DNA of 64,000 nucleotides from Patiria miniata (lineage: Eukaryota > Echinodermata > Asteroidea > Valvatida > Asterinidae): positions 16,075,183 through 16,139,182 of the forward strand of contig NW_024037064.1 of the NCBI RefSeq assembly GCF_015706575.1. The letters are read 5' to 3'. The notes under the pieces are model-generated. The model was not told where the DNA came from and searched no databases. It saw nothing but the letters and a program-made list of their open reading frames with translations. Positions 25,497-40,400 of the stretch are shown here, one piece after another. The translations under genes and the position numbers were made by a program. Within the stretch, counting starts at the first letter, position 1; each line of letters opens with the position of its first letter.

Positions 25497-28400
25497 ATGG
25501 CCGACCGCAGCCCATCAGAAGAGTCCAATCTAAATGCCCCGCCCATAGCCCCAAACGGCAACGATCAGGTCACGGAAAACAACCAATGGCAAGAGACATC
25601 ACTCGATGTCACGCCCACAAATCCAAGCAACCCAGCTGCTGCAAGTGATGGTGATTCTGCTGCCGCTCCAAGGTCGAAGTTCACTTTTCACCAAAAGATC
25701 ATCTTTCTCAGCGCAGGTTTGACTTCCTTCTCAACTTGGAGTTCCTATGCCATCATTTCAGTTTTCTTTGCGACAGAGGTGGGTAAAAACCGAACGTCAA
25801 AACAACGGTGGCGGCCGACTATTAAACTACAGGACAAAAGCAAGTTGACAATAAAAACAAATGGCGTCTTTGAGGCACACGCTTGGTGTCGCACTTTCCC
25901 CTTTTATAACAACGACGACCGATGAGGGCGCTGTCCAGCTAAAGTTTGTGGCTTACAAAAAAAACACAATTGTAATTCATGAACATGCAAGTTGTTGCTT
26001 TAATTCGTAACTTGCCTTTTTACAATCATGAATGTCAAGAAAAGGCAATTTGCTACATTGCTTCCATGGAAAACAAATATAAGCGTAGTCTTTACACTTG
26101 TGATATTTACCCAGAAAATGACGTCATTACATACAGCGCCATTATTCACCTTTAAACAAATGGTCATTTGTTATTTTTTTCACACGTTTCGCAGGCTGAA
26201 GCGAAAGGAATGTCGCAGACGGTCGTAGGACTTGTGTTTAGCTGCTACTTCATCGCGTCTGGTATAGGTGCACCGATCTGGGGCAAAGTTGTAAGACTTT
26301 TAGATTTGATTATACCTGTATATAACGTTTACCACTGCTCTTTGTTGGGTTTTGTCGTGGTTGCTTGCCTTCTTTCATTGTCGCTGGTGGTCAAAGATGG
26401 CCTGCCTAATGTCATTTTGTGTCCATCTCGCTGACTGACTGACTGACTCCCCGACTGACTCCCCGACTGACTGACTGACTCCCCCCGACTGTAACTCGAG
26501 TGCTTGCCATTGCTATCGTATAGGATACCCCTCTACGCCATCGAATGGGATAATTCAGTTATAATGCACACACCAGGATATGACTTTTCCCACACACCTG
26601 TGATTTTCAAATCAGGAGGATTGCAATGTCGATTTGTCGAACTCCTCTTCTATTCTAATCTCAGCAGTTGTGACGGCTTAAAACAAAAGATATACAGAAA
26701 AACAGATTTATTAAGATTTAAGATTGATCATATTAATGTCCAATTATATGTATTGCATGTATTAATGATTTATTATTATAGTGATTGAAAGCAAATATTT
26801 ATTTTGTGAAACAAATTATATTTACAAAAATATTAAATTATCAAAAATATGAAGTATTTCTTTCAAGAAATACAAACAAGTTCTCTGAACTGTTAGTCTT
26901 GTATATTCTTTTGAAAAATTGTAGCGCTTCTAGTATTCTGTCAGCATTCTTATCTTCAGCGACTATGTCCATCAGGAAATCAACTTCTGGTGGGAGTGGG
27001 TCTGTTTCTCCTTCCTCCTGATTAAGGATGCCATCCTTGGCAATGGGCAGCAATGCCTCTAAAACAAGATCGAATGTCTTGTTTGTGGCTGGCTTCTCAC
27101 CTCCTCCTGTATAAAAACAACAACAACTTTAGAAAGTGGTCTAGGTTCATACTCATTTCAGGCATGAGAATGAATTGCAATGAAAAAATACATGAAATTT
27201 GTTCCAAAAGGGTAAAAATGTGTGCAATCAAGCCAAAAAAAACCCCAACACACCCATAACTGGCTAAAAATAAATTAAAGTGCAAAAATTTTGGCCAAAA
27301 ACAACAAAAACAAAAAAAAAACAAAGCAAAAACAAAACAATTAATCCCTGTTTCAACAGAAAGAATCTCATGCCTGTCATAAGCATTTTCAGTCGGTTCT
27401 ACTAAAATGCGTCAGCAAGCGTCAATAAGTGTCAACTGGCATCAACAAACTTCAACGGTCGTCAATCCAGCGTCAACAAATTTTGTAGAACTTAGAAGTT
27501 TTGGAAAATCTAAAACAGCTTTATAGTACAAATGGCAACAAAGAACACCTGCAGCATATATTTTAAAGTAAAAACTATTTCAAAAGTTGTTTTTTTTTCA
27601 ACGCGAAACGTACGACGACCTGTCGAGTTTGTGTTGGCTGCCATTTTGTTTACGTGAAGCTAGCCATACTACACATGCCTGAAGTGTACAGAGCCATACT
27701 ACGCATGCGTGAAGTGTACAGCGCCATCCAAACAAGATGGGGGGCAACACTCGACAAACTTGTCGTACATTTCGCGTTCAAAAAACAAGTTTTTAAATAA
27801 TTTCAACTTGAATAGATTTGCAGAAGATGTTCTTTATTGCTTTTTCTACCATGTATTATAAAGCTACTTTTAATTTTCGAAAGCATAGGCTGTACAAAAT
27901 TTGTTGATGCTTGTTGACAATTACTGTTGATGCTTGTTGACGAATTTAGTAGGACCCTTTTTTCAGTTGTCGTTGAGATGATTGATGAAAAAAAGCAGTG
28001 TCAGATTTGCACATTCTTTCCTATAGGCTTATCTGACTTTTCATGTTGAACTAGTTCTAGGTCTTATAGCCTAACTAGAAATAACATAAAAATAATAAAA
28101 TATTTAATAATAATAGGCCTAATGTTAGGCCTAATTAATAGGCTATTTTATAAAGTATAATATTTACCTGTTCTGTTCATGTCTCGGTGATACGTCCTTG
28201 CTTTCCTGGTCATATCCTGCCATTTCTTTCGTATTTTCTGGTAATCGCTGGGAATGCCTCCATTCTCAACAAGTACTTTCCCTGCCTCTTTCCAATAGTG
28301 GATCTTTTATACTTTTTCCACGTTTGCCTTTGATTTTTTGCCTTTGCAACTGCTTCCGAAGAGCTCATTCAAGTGCTCGTGCACATTACATGACATACTG

Positions 28401-31400
28401 GCACAGAACAGCGACTTCTTGGGTCCAGTTTTCAGACCGTTTCTTTTCCACATTTTCCAATGTGCTCCGTTCGTAATGTCTAATGACTCCGACTCTCAGT
28501 TCCTGCTGATTTCGTTCAGTTTTCGCGCGACAGAATCACTACGCCGATCCAAATAAACTCCCATAACAATCAATGCACTAAACTTACCATGAAAATTGCA
28601 GGCAGATGAGAGCAGACGACATCAAAAGATGACACTTTTGGACAGCAAATTTCTTCCAATCATTTCAAGTTTTTCCCGCGTTTTGCAGACGTGTTGATTC
28701 CAACGACTATTTTGTGACTAAAACATTTTCAAACATAAAATTGTTGTAGGTGAGAAAAGAATTAGGCTCGTCCAAGAAATGTATGTCAGTAAAACTGAAA
28801 ATGCAATGCATCGCCCTTACGACGCGTTTACTGAAATTGTTTGCAGAACACGTCGCAGCTACGACGTGTCGCAGGGCTGCGACGCATCGTAAACCGTGCG
28901 ACGCGTCTTAAGTTAAGAAGAGTTTAGTGAAATCGGGTGCTGCACCCGATTTCACGAAGCGCTGCGACGCGTCGCAACTCGAGTTACGACGTGTAACACG
29001 TCGCAACTCGCGACGCGTAAGTATCTTCCATTTCACGAAAGTTGCGATGTGTTGAACGCGTCGCAAGTTCCTTGACAACGGCTTAAAACACGTCGCAAGT
29101 TACGACGTGTCTAGTGGTCATCGCAAAATAAGAAGAGTCATTTCTAAGCCAGTTTTATGCCACAAACATTACATTAACGAGATTATAATACCGAGGCAAT
29201 GTGTGTAAAGTTGTAAATAGAAAATTCATTGAATTATGAATTAGACCGGAATATTAGAGTTGAAATTTCAAAGTAGCTATACAGTCCAATGAGAGCTTGT
29301 TTTCCTTCACAATTGCATCGCACGGCCGCCATTTTGTTTTACGTTTTAACAAATTTCGAGCTGAGATCCGACGACTTTTTGTTGAATATCAGACGACTAT
29401 TTACTGTACGCTGACTAAAGACATAAAACAGTCACCGAGTTGTGCTATAAATACACCTACGACGCGTCGCACTTACGACGTGTTTAGTGAAATGGATCGT
29501 AGGACGCGTCGCAGCTGCGACGCATCGTAGAGATACGACGCGTCGCAGCGCTGCGATGCATCGTAAGTTACGAAGAGTTTGGTGAAATCGGGTGCTGGTC
29601 ACTGATGCGTGTACCAGTCCAGTGAATGGTGTGTCCTGTACGTTGCCCGCGTATGGTCGCGGATATTGCTGACTTGTTGGCTAGCTACGACTGGGGCCAA
29701 TTTCAAGGCGCTGCTATGCACAACAAATTGCTTAGCACAAAAAAGTCTGGCTTATAAAAGCAGGTTACCAGCCAAAACTATACGTGATGCATATTGCTCG
29801 TGATTAATATTTAGCTGTTGTTTGCTTAGCATGAAAATCACATGGAGTTTTGACTGATAACCTGCTGCTATAAGCCAGACTTTTTAGTGCTAAGCAATTT
29901 TTTTGTGCTTAGCAGCGCCGTAAAATTGGGCCCAGCTAGTGACACAGAGGATCCAATGTCGGCCCTCTCTGCTGACATGAAATAATTTCAAGAGTTGGAC
30001 AATGGGTTTCGGGGACAAATCCAGTGCGGTCATGTAGGGTGGGAGCGTTCTCGAGTCATTCTTTGATGATTGGGATGGCTTTATCCACTGGGCATGGCAC
30101 TCACATCACATGACACTTAACAATCTGTACGAAGCACCTTCATGTCCCTAACTTGGCCCGCGAAATCCTGGGAGTTTCGGTTGTGATGCTCCGTGTTCCC
30201 AACCGAGGTGGATATGACACTGGAACTGTAGCTGCTAAGCAGTGGCACATTTAACCTATCCTAGATACGATGGGGCGAAGGGGGAATGTATCTTAGGTAA
30301 GCCGTAGAACCGAGGGGGGGGGGGGTTCACAGATTGTAGGATAAACCGTCTTGTAGAGATTCTCGGAAATCTGCTTCAGTAATTTGTGACGTGTCATCGA
30401 CTCTGAGGCGTGTGACACGCCATATGCGTGAGACTTGCTAGGTCGGCATGTCAACGTTTGTAACTGACTGACTAACGGACCGACCGACCGATCGACGGAC
30501 CGACCGACTTGATGATTTGTTGATCCCGCATCTAATAAACCGATTCACGTACATCCAACCACAACCGCGATCAAGTTCATGCCGTAGTTCATAAAGTGTG
30601 GCACAGAGGTTCACGTGCCGTTGCCCACCTATGCAGTGGTCGCTGGTTTAGTGGATAATGTGACATAAAGGTAAATTAAGGTTATTGTTTACATTCATTT
30701 GTTTTCTTCCCCAGCTGCCACGTTTTGGCGCCCGTTTCGTATTTCTTGCGGGAGCTTTTGTCACCGGCGGTTGCAGCGTCCTGCTGGGGTACGTTTTAGC
30801 TGCTGGCATTGCTGCTTTCTGTTGCTTTACAAGATGTTTATTCATTCTATTGCAAATCAGGCCCCCTTTAAAAGAAAACCCCTCCTTGAAAGGAATAAGG
30901 AATACAGCGCTATAACACCACAATAACGAACATTTGGCTAATATATAACGAACATCCCCTTTGACTCTCTAAACATTAAATGTTATGATAACGCACAATA
31001 ACAATAACGACCACTATTACGAATATGTTTTAATGGACCCCATAGTGTTCGTTTTGTCTTTGGCGTTGTACTGATGGGTGCATACCTATGTTCCCCAATA
31101 CCTGTGTTCCCCAATACCTATGTTCCCCAATACCTATGTTCCCCAACCCTAACTCTAAACCTCATCCTAAGGATTTTGGAAAACATCGGTATTTGGGAAC
31201 GTCGGGTAGACCCCGTACTGATATATGTAATGTATCATTTTCCCCTTTAAACTCTTTATTGGGTTTTGAGAACGATTAACTGAAGAGATACATGTATATT
31301 TTGCTGGTCCCAGGGGGGCCGGCTTACACTCCCCTTCCAACCTGACTGTCCAAAAACAGACTCACTCACTGACTATCACTTGTGAATTAAACCTTCTTAA

Positions 31401-34400
31401 AGAGGTTGTGGAATGCTCGAAGACATTTCCGTCATTTTTCGGGTATATGTAGCCTAGGGTGTGATGAAATAAAAACGACTATTGTTTCTGTCATGAAATG
31501 AATAAAAGGTACTTTTGAGAGCTGTTTCGACCCGAACTTGCAATTTGTGTAAAAGTCGTCGCTGGGGGCAGCAAACAAAACATAGTAAATCGTGACGTAA
31601 TAAACAGGACTCCCGATGCAGCGTAGTTCCAGCGAAACTTTTTGCAAATCACTCCGCGCAACGACATGACTCTGTTTACAATTACACTGAGGGACATTTT
31701 GTATGGGCAGCCACATGCTCCATAAATTCAACCGTAGTTGGCAACATCTTTTACCCCCGAAATTCTAATGGGCAAGTTCAGAATTTAATAGGAAGATATC
31801 TCCATTGACTTTTTGGTACTTTCTATTGATTATTCAGTGTTTTGATAGTTACACATCATTTCATTTATAGATCGGGGATCATTCTTTTGTGTTTGCCCTA
31901 ACGGCCAACCATAGTAAGAAATGTCTGCGTTACATCAACATCGTTCGATCGTTCACGATCACATGCACATCGCATCACCGTGACACGCGCTATGTAAAGC
32001 TGGCTGGAAATTCACGGGTGTACTTGTGCCGCTGGCCCGGCCGCTGGGACCGTAGATTTTGACACCGGTAAACGGTGTTGGAATTTCAAAATAATTCGTT
32101 GTTGATACGTGTACGGGTAGCAAACGCACTAGGCCAAGGCAAACCTATGCCTATACTTGTGTCAGTCGCTGGCTGTAATCACACCACATTTAGTTTGCAA
32201 TAAATTTCCAGCTTTCCCTTCCGGCGGGGTGTCAGCATGGAGGAATAAGAATCCTCCGTAGCCATGCAGTTTGTCCGAAGAGTACCGTGCGAAACACGAG
32301 ATCGGATTTCAGCCAAATTAACGGATAGAGCGCTGATCATGCACTGTACATTTTGTACGGCAAGAGTCTTCTTTTCTCAAGAGATTTGTTGAAATTGGAC
32401 AAGAAATAATAGAGATATGATTTGTCAATGATTTATAGGGAAGACTGTTTTGGACCAAATTTTGTCCATTGCCAATCTTGAAGAACCGTAGACCCGTTCA
32501 AATGTATCCTCGACCCTCCATTATCTGCGCAGCATACGCGCACGCGTTGTCACACACAAATTGAAGGTAAATGCGTAGAAAAAGGACCGCGTAGTTTTCC
32601 TTACGTTAGTGCTGATTAATGTGACAGGCCTCCATTTTCCCTAGAACTTCTTTTGATCGAATGACAAATTCTCTGCCACTGGAATTTCTTGAATAAAGTC
32701 TTAATTAGGTACTGAAAATAATGAAAGTGCTCGTTAAATTTCGGGACCAGTGAATTTTGTTTTCAACCGGTATCCCGAAAATGTCGTTAAGTCCAGAGAT
32801 TTTTGTTTTATGAACGGAGCATGACTATGATTTATGAATTGTACTTTTTTTTGTAGCCACGTTTACAGGTCGAGGTGAAGCGGTAGTCCCATGGTCTTCT
32901 GGCGTTGTTTTACGGCTTTTTTTTTGGTAAACAATAAAGTTAACAATTTCAAAATTCAAGTAAATTCGTAATTATCGTTTCAGGATGTTAAAACAAGGGT
33001 TAAAATGCACAAGGAAAGAAAAGAGAAGAGGACTATTTTTTTGTGGCGAACGTATACATAAAAAGCACCAGGCAACGCAAGGAACTTGACCGGGCCCGCG
33101 ACGCTGCTAACCGTACAACATTAGTTCTGGACACGGTCGACCACATCCACTGCCGTGATGCGTTATGCGTGCCGTACGCGTATAATTCGAAAACAACCTG
33201 ACGATTTGTCGTCTCTTTGGACTGAATATTCACAAGAATAACGAGATTGTCTGTAAATCACGAAGAAAGTTGCGATAGGACTGTTGATGCTCATCTAAAA
33301 ATGTTATCATGAACATAATACTTTGACTGAGTCCTTGGATAAAACGTTTGTTTTTTTCACGCAAACGTCGCAGACCTACCACTCATCAGAGCCGCGTTGC
33401 CTGGCGTTTTCAGCTGGCCAGTTGCAGTATCCGTGTTTTCGCTGGTCTCTTTTTCGGGCAGTTGGGGCTCAAATTTATACGGAAGAACAGCTCAGAGGTC
33501 ACCGTGTCCTTGTTCAATACTCATCCAAAAATTAAGCAATGGGAAGGAATATCAATCTCCGCGAGTCTTTTACAAAATGTTTTTTCACTGCTTGACTGCG
33601 AGTCACACGTGCGGACGGGGCGGGTTGGGCAGCAGTAAACAGTCGTTGTATAAACGAGTCCTGTTTATTACGTCACGCTTTTTCTGATTTTACGAAGAGC
33701 CCGACGACTGTTGATTTCAATTATGCGCTCGCCGACCAACAAATTACTCGATGAATTTCAGTTTTATAAACATATAAACGCACATTAGAAAAGATGGGAG
33801 TTTGTCATTATGATATAATTATATGGGTCTACTCTACAATATAAAAATATAAAAAACAAAACGATTTTCAGCATTCCACAACCTCTTTAAGTCTAATTGT
33901 GGCCTAAACGTTTGAAATGTGCACGATTACCCCATATGCAAATGAAAGGGTTAAATCCGGCTTATCATAACACGTGTAGGCCACACTCATGCAAAAAAAA
34001 TAGGTGAATATATTAAAGCCTGTCAGTGAATATATTAAAAGCCAAGTCATTTTCTTCTTCTTGCAGCTTCGTTGTGGATATGCCTACATTGGCAACCTTT
34101 ACAGGTTTCACTTTTGCCATACGGACCCTAGAAGGCCTTGGATCGTCCGCCTGCAATACTGCTATAGGTGCCATTCTCACCTACACCTTCAAGGATAAGG
34201 TCGGCGTTGCAACAGTAAGTACATATTTTACTAAGGAATAATAACACATGTAGACGGTGTTTTCGAAAAACGGGGGTCCGGCTTCGGCTAACTTACTGAA
34301 AGAAGTTTGTCTATCTAGCCAAATGGAAACATACCAACGGCTTTGCTTCATCTCGTAGGGTTTGATTTGTTGCAAATTGTGGACCGATTATGAGCCGCAG

Positions 34401-37400
34401 TCCTCCAAAGACAAGGGGCCTTAAGTTCCACAGTGTGACAGCTGAAGACGAAGCCGAGGTTTTAAAACTCCCAATTGTCTGTTGTTTTTGGTGCAGTAAT
34501 CATGACCACTTACCTTACAGTAAGCATGCGTTTTCCTTTCTGTCTTCTCTCAATGTTTTGTACAACTTAGAGCTTGATGGAAACTGTCACCGGGACGTCG
34601 TTTACAATTGCACCAGTAATAGGCGGACTCTTATATCATGTAAGTATTATCAATCAAGTATTGTAACTCAACTCTAAAAAACAAAACAAGTACAATTGTA
34701 TACATCTCGAGAGATTTTGATTAATCCCTTCCCATCCCCCACCCACCTCACCAACAAGCCATTCCAGCCCCGCCCCTTCTGCCCCCTCATGACCACATCC
34801 ATGCCCACGCCCTGATGACTTATCAAACTCCATGTTGTGCATCAATGGAAGTGGCCATTCGTGAACCCATCTGTGAATTCATTCCTCTTTAATATTCACC
34901 ACTGATAACAGACGCATTTGTTTCTGAACAGGCCGGCGGTTTTAAGCTCCCGTTCCTTGTAAATGGCGGGTTTGTCTGGGCTTGTGTTGCTGTCAATTAC
35001 TTTTTGATGCCGAAGATTGGTAAGATTGATTCAAAAAGAATTATTTTTCTTCACAAACACAATGTCCTCATACGGATCAAGTGACTATCAGGGGTTGTTG
35101 TGAGCAGTTTATTAGCCTGTCGCTACGCTCAGAACCACGCCCATGACCACACCCACGACTATGCCAATGACTACGCCCACGATCACGACCATGCCGATGA
35201 CAACACCCACGACAACACCAACTTAAACACGCCCGAAGCCTCCTGACCGTCACCGTTTTCACGAAGAGCCACACATGTCAAAATTACCATTTTTTCGATT
35301 TCGATTTTTTTTCAATATTTTGCTTTAAAACAATGTTCTTAACCATAATGTAAGCAAAACATCATTGATTTCCAAGTAACATTAATGTTGCAAGGGGCAG
35401 AAATCTCGATAAATGCATTTTGCGTTTTGTCGAAGAGCACATACATTTGGCCCCTTGAACGTGTACAAAAACCTTTGCACGGAAATACGTAAAAGTAGGT
35501 CAACTGAGATTTCCGTTTTCACGAAGAGCCACATAATATCTTTGTTACATTTTCAGCTGCGCGCGCGTACTCACGCGCGCCTATGGAAATTCACGTTAAA
35601 CAGAAATGGCCAAAATGTCGGAAACCTAAATTTTCGTTTTTACGAAGAGCCGCATAATAAGTTTTACAATAATTGCTGTATTAGGTATAATTACTGGGTT
35701 CACGTAAAAAGTCAGCTCTCATACAATCGTGTGATGGTTTCCTTGCTGCACAAAATTGTTTCAAAGTGGTCTTTTATGCAGTTTTAAAATATGAAAAAAT
35801 TTGTTTTGCGTTTACCTCGAAAACGGTTTTTCTTCCAAATCAACATACGTTGTGGTGTCTCCATATTAATGACTCACCACATCGACACATATAGCAGAAA
35901 TTACTGTTGAGTCAGGTTGCACACGAAAGCATAATAGAGCCTGAAAGTTGACCCCTGGTGGCACGCTTCCGGACCCTCGAATAGGAAAATTAGCGTGTAA
36001 AAGTCGGAGTTTTAAAAATTACTTTTGGAACATTGATTTTTAAGAAGATCACCCTCGGAAATGGCCTTTATATTGTTACTAGCATCTCAATGTGTGGAAA
36101 CCGAAAAAATCACTTGACGTAAAAGAGAAATATGGTACCAAAAATTGATCCCTCACTTTCGAAAATCCAACATACATGAGGACTATTGGAACTCGGAGCA
36201 CTCGTACAAAGATAAACATTTATGAAATAATTTTGTGGCGGTCATTGGGTAAAAACTGAAAATTAAATAGGAGACAAAGATGTCTTTTGGGACACACATC
36301 TTTTTTTAATAAACTTGAAGAACTAATTTACCCTTGAAGAAATAATTAACCCTAACTCCCTAGGCCTTTTTTGCTAGGATGTAGCCTCAATCCTGCAAAA
36401 TCCTCCAATTGGCCTCATAAAAAAATAGCATATATCCTCAATCCTGCAAATTCCTCCATTGTTTCTTGAATATGGTCCGTGGAGGGGTGACCACAGCCTG
36501 AATCCTGCAAAATCCTGCGGCATTGGCTGTCAATATGTTGAGGCTTGGCCAGTGACATCTTGGAGCAGTACAGAGGATTTCAAGCATAATCCAAGCCTAT
36601 ATTTATGCATGGCTGAGCAAAAACAACGCAAGGTACGGCCCAAGACCCTGACAAAGTGCATCCTACGAAATCAGTAACGCACTTTTGCCGTGTAACTTCA
36701 ATCCTCCAAATTCCTCCACTTTGGCAAAGAGGATTTTGAAGGATTCAGGGCGACCGTTGATAAGAACTTAAGCAAACCCAACGTAATCTATATCCATCGG
36801 TATAGGTAGGTAAATCTTCGCGTCGCAATCATTTTCGTTCCAAGTAAAGGGATGTGACAACAAACGTAAGCGAAAAAGGAGTCCTATAGGTACGGAAATC
36901 CAGATATAAAAGGTTGTAAGTAAAATTCGTTTTTACTCATCTCCAACTCATTTGTCATCATTTTGTTGTGGAATGCCACGATAAAATTTCAGCATGAACG
37001 TTTCTTGCGGTGATTACGGTTGGAAATCATTGTCAAAAATTATAGCAAGAGAAATGGCAACCCCATGTACACTGTCCATAGAAGGGTCGCGGAGGGTCCA
37101 GAAGCTTAAAGAGAAAATGGCTTACTTTCAGGCTCTGTTATCGTTTTTTTTAAACAGAGTGTTATTGCTGCTCCAATTATGTTATCAAGACAAAATAATT
37201 TCTTTGGAAAGGGGGCCAACATGAGGAAACCGGGCCTATGATTGAAGTTATGAAGCTGCCAGCTGTCTGGGTAGTCTTACTTGCCAGTTCTTTCAGCTTT
37301 CTTGCGTACTCTGCATTGGACCCAGTGCTGGCACTTCATCTTAAGCAGGTATGTCGCCATGGTGACACTGATCGCAGAACCAAATAATGACGTCTTATGA

Positions 37401-40400
37401 TTCACCAAGAAACACGCGGGGAGCATGCTTAAAGGCAGAGTACATCATTTGCAGCGATCCAAAAAGTTACTGACAAAATTATTGTTGAAAACAAATTTTG
37501 GTTTAAAGATGCACTGGTACTTGTCATTTCCAACGACGCGTCTAAAGACGCATTTTTGGAAATGTCCGTTAGTAGTTCGTTTTTAATTCGGCAAAGCTGT
37601 GAATGAGTGCGTACAAGTGTTGACACGATGCACACGCGCGCGATTGCTATTATTTTGTCAGTTCAGAGCTTGACATCGCCTATAGCTGCAATCGACTGAC
37701 TGAGAACGCGGCTTGCCCCGGACGCTGATTCGCGCGCAATTCAAAACATGACTCGGCAAGTTTTTTCGAGATCGTTGAATCGTTTTCTCGGAATTTACAG
37801 CATTCACTGAGCTGACTTCATTGGGTTAGTTGTTAAGCACCCTTCTTTAGATTTGAGCACTTTAGTTGCTTCAAACGAAAAAAAAAAGGCACAAAATGAC
37901 AAATGATGTACTCTACCTTTCATGATCAAGTAAACTTGATTCCTCGATCCTGATTGGTCGATCCATGGCAACAAGCCGTGCTACATAATAACCGTGTTAC
38001 GGCCACGGTCCATACTGCACTTCGCATATTGCACTATTAAGATGCACGCGCCGTTCCGTACAAGAAGCATGTGTGATAGGCAACCTCGTCCCCAGGGTGT
38101 CGAGCAGTACGCGCCCATCACTACCTGCTCTCTCACCCTGGTATTGGATCATTTGCATGTGCAAGATTTTTGAACACGTATGCAAATGAGGAATAGTTTG
38201 GTGCCTGCATGTGCGTTACATTAGCGTTTGTTTTTGTATGCGGTGTCTGGGGTAAAAACAGAGTCAATTTGTCGCAGCAAGAGCATGGCGTGAGTTACGA
38301 AAACACATTTGTTTTTCATTTAAACTGTTACGATCCTATCGAGACAAAATAGAGTATTACATCTCTTATTAATATAAACAATATTGGAAAGGAAATGATC
38401 GCGCAAACACGTACTGCACGTTGTGAATAAAAAAAAACCAAGTACACGATAACAATCCATTACTATCCAATTGCGGTATCGAATCAGGATACAGGAAGAT
38501 AGTTTCCTATCCAGGGCTTACTATTGAAAATGCGGTTGGAAAAAAAGTAAGCACTGGGGACGAGGTTGGTGTTTTAGGATAACCGCTGAAGAGATCGTGC
38601 ACAGCCATAGAGCCATATTGTTGGTAGAGTACATCATTTTGTGACGGACATAAGCGCTGTATTTAGAAGTCAATATTATTATAAAATAATTATTATTAGT
38701 ATGGTTTCCTTTCAACCAGATGTTTGAAATAGGTTAAGTAAACAGTCCAAAACATAACATTTTCGGGGATTTCAGGACGCAGTGCTTCTTTAAAACAACT
38801 GGATGCAAGGGTTTTTTTTTATTAGCAACGCGCACCAGCAGTTTGAAACGGAAAATAAAATACGAGGGAAAAATGGACAAAACGTCGAAAGAAATATCCA
38901 GCTTGATAACCCATTTTGAATTTTGTTGGAGAAATAACTTAATACTGTTAAAAAAATACTTTTCTGGACATACAAATACACTTTTGCATACAAACCAACA
39001 AAAGTGAAGGTGCGCGTAACGCAACTTTTGCCCCACGCGCTATCAAATCGTGACAGTTTTCAAGAAGAGGCGAATCTAGTATTTCAATGTCTGAACAAAC
39101 ATTCCAGAGAATTGCATTTAAAGTTGGTCCTTTTTTCATTTGACAATTTGAAACCTAAAGATGCATAAAATATGCAAGATTTAGGTATCAGAGGAAAGAA
39201 GAGATCATAATCTTCTGAAATAAAGCAAACTTTAAGAAAAACAGGTGATTACTTTTGCAGAATTAATCAATTAAGAGAAGTGGCTGTTCGTGAAAACGAA
39301 AAAAAAGAGACCAATTAGCAAATTCGTCCATTTATTCCTCGTATTTATTTTCTGTTCTAAAATGATGGTGCGCGTTGCTAAAAAACCCAATGCATTCAGT
39401 TTTTAAGTGCTATATGCTTCAGAATTAGAACAGGGTACATGTGTAGCCCCTAGCCTTCATCAACTTACAAAATGATGATCATTTTAAACGTCTTTTTCTC
39501 GTACTTGTTGCGTTGGTTTAGTGATTGGTTTATGGGGCGGGGCTTTATTGCAAGCATTGGGAGCTCAATGTGCCTAACGGCCCGAACATGGGATGCTCTA
39601 AAAGCATCATATTTTGAACGCGAACAAGATACCTGTGCTTTGCTATAACGCTGTGTCCAGTTTACTTTTTGGTATTATTGTTCTCCGTAGCTTGGTTATA
39701 GTGTCACTGGCATCAGTCTGGTGTTTGCAGGTTGGGGCGCTGCGTACGCTGTGACTGCTACCCTCTGGGGCTACATTGTCGATAAAAAGGTGATTTACAT
39801 ACATTTACGTCGGTGACAAATCATAAATATCTTTGTCATCGTTCTGTTTTCAATATTTATTCATCTGTAAAAAAATCAACTTAGAGGCATTATGATGAAT
39901 TGCACTTTCCCAAAAAGTAACCTACCGAATAATTATCAAACAATTACCAAAATAAACGATTGTACTGGCACTAAACATTTCTGGAAACGTTTCCGTCTTG
40001 CTTTATAATGTCCAACTATCAGTCAAGTGACTGGATTTTTTGGGGGTTTTTTTTAAGCCAAGAGTGCCATGGACGAAATCGTGTTTCGTGGACAAAAGGT
40101 TGTGAATGGGTTCTCACTGTTTTCTGTTATCTTAAAGTGTAATATCTTTCAGCTGAAACCTTAACGGGTTACGTTTTGAACGTTCTAGTAATTTTCAAAA
40201 AACAGAAAAAGAATAACAACTTTCTTTCATTGTCTACCTTTACGTATACAGGGGATCTCAAGAATCCTAATGGTTATGGGAGTGTTTGCTTCTGCAATAG
40301 GTTTCATCTTAATTGGGCCCTCTCCGTTCTTCAATATTCCCCCGTGAGTAAAGTTAGTTTTTTCCTAACGGCTTCATTTGATTAAAAAAATGTACAGTCC

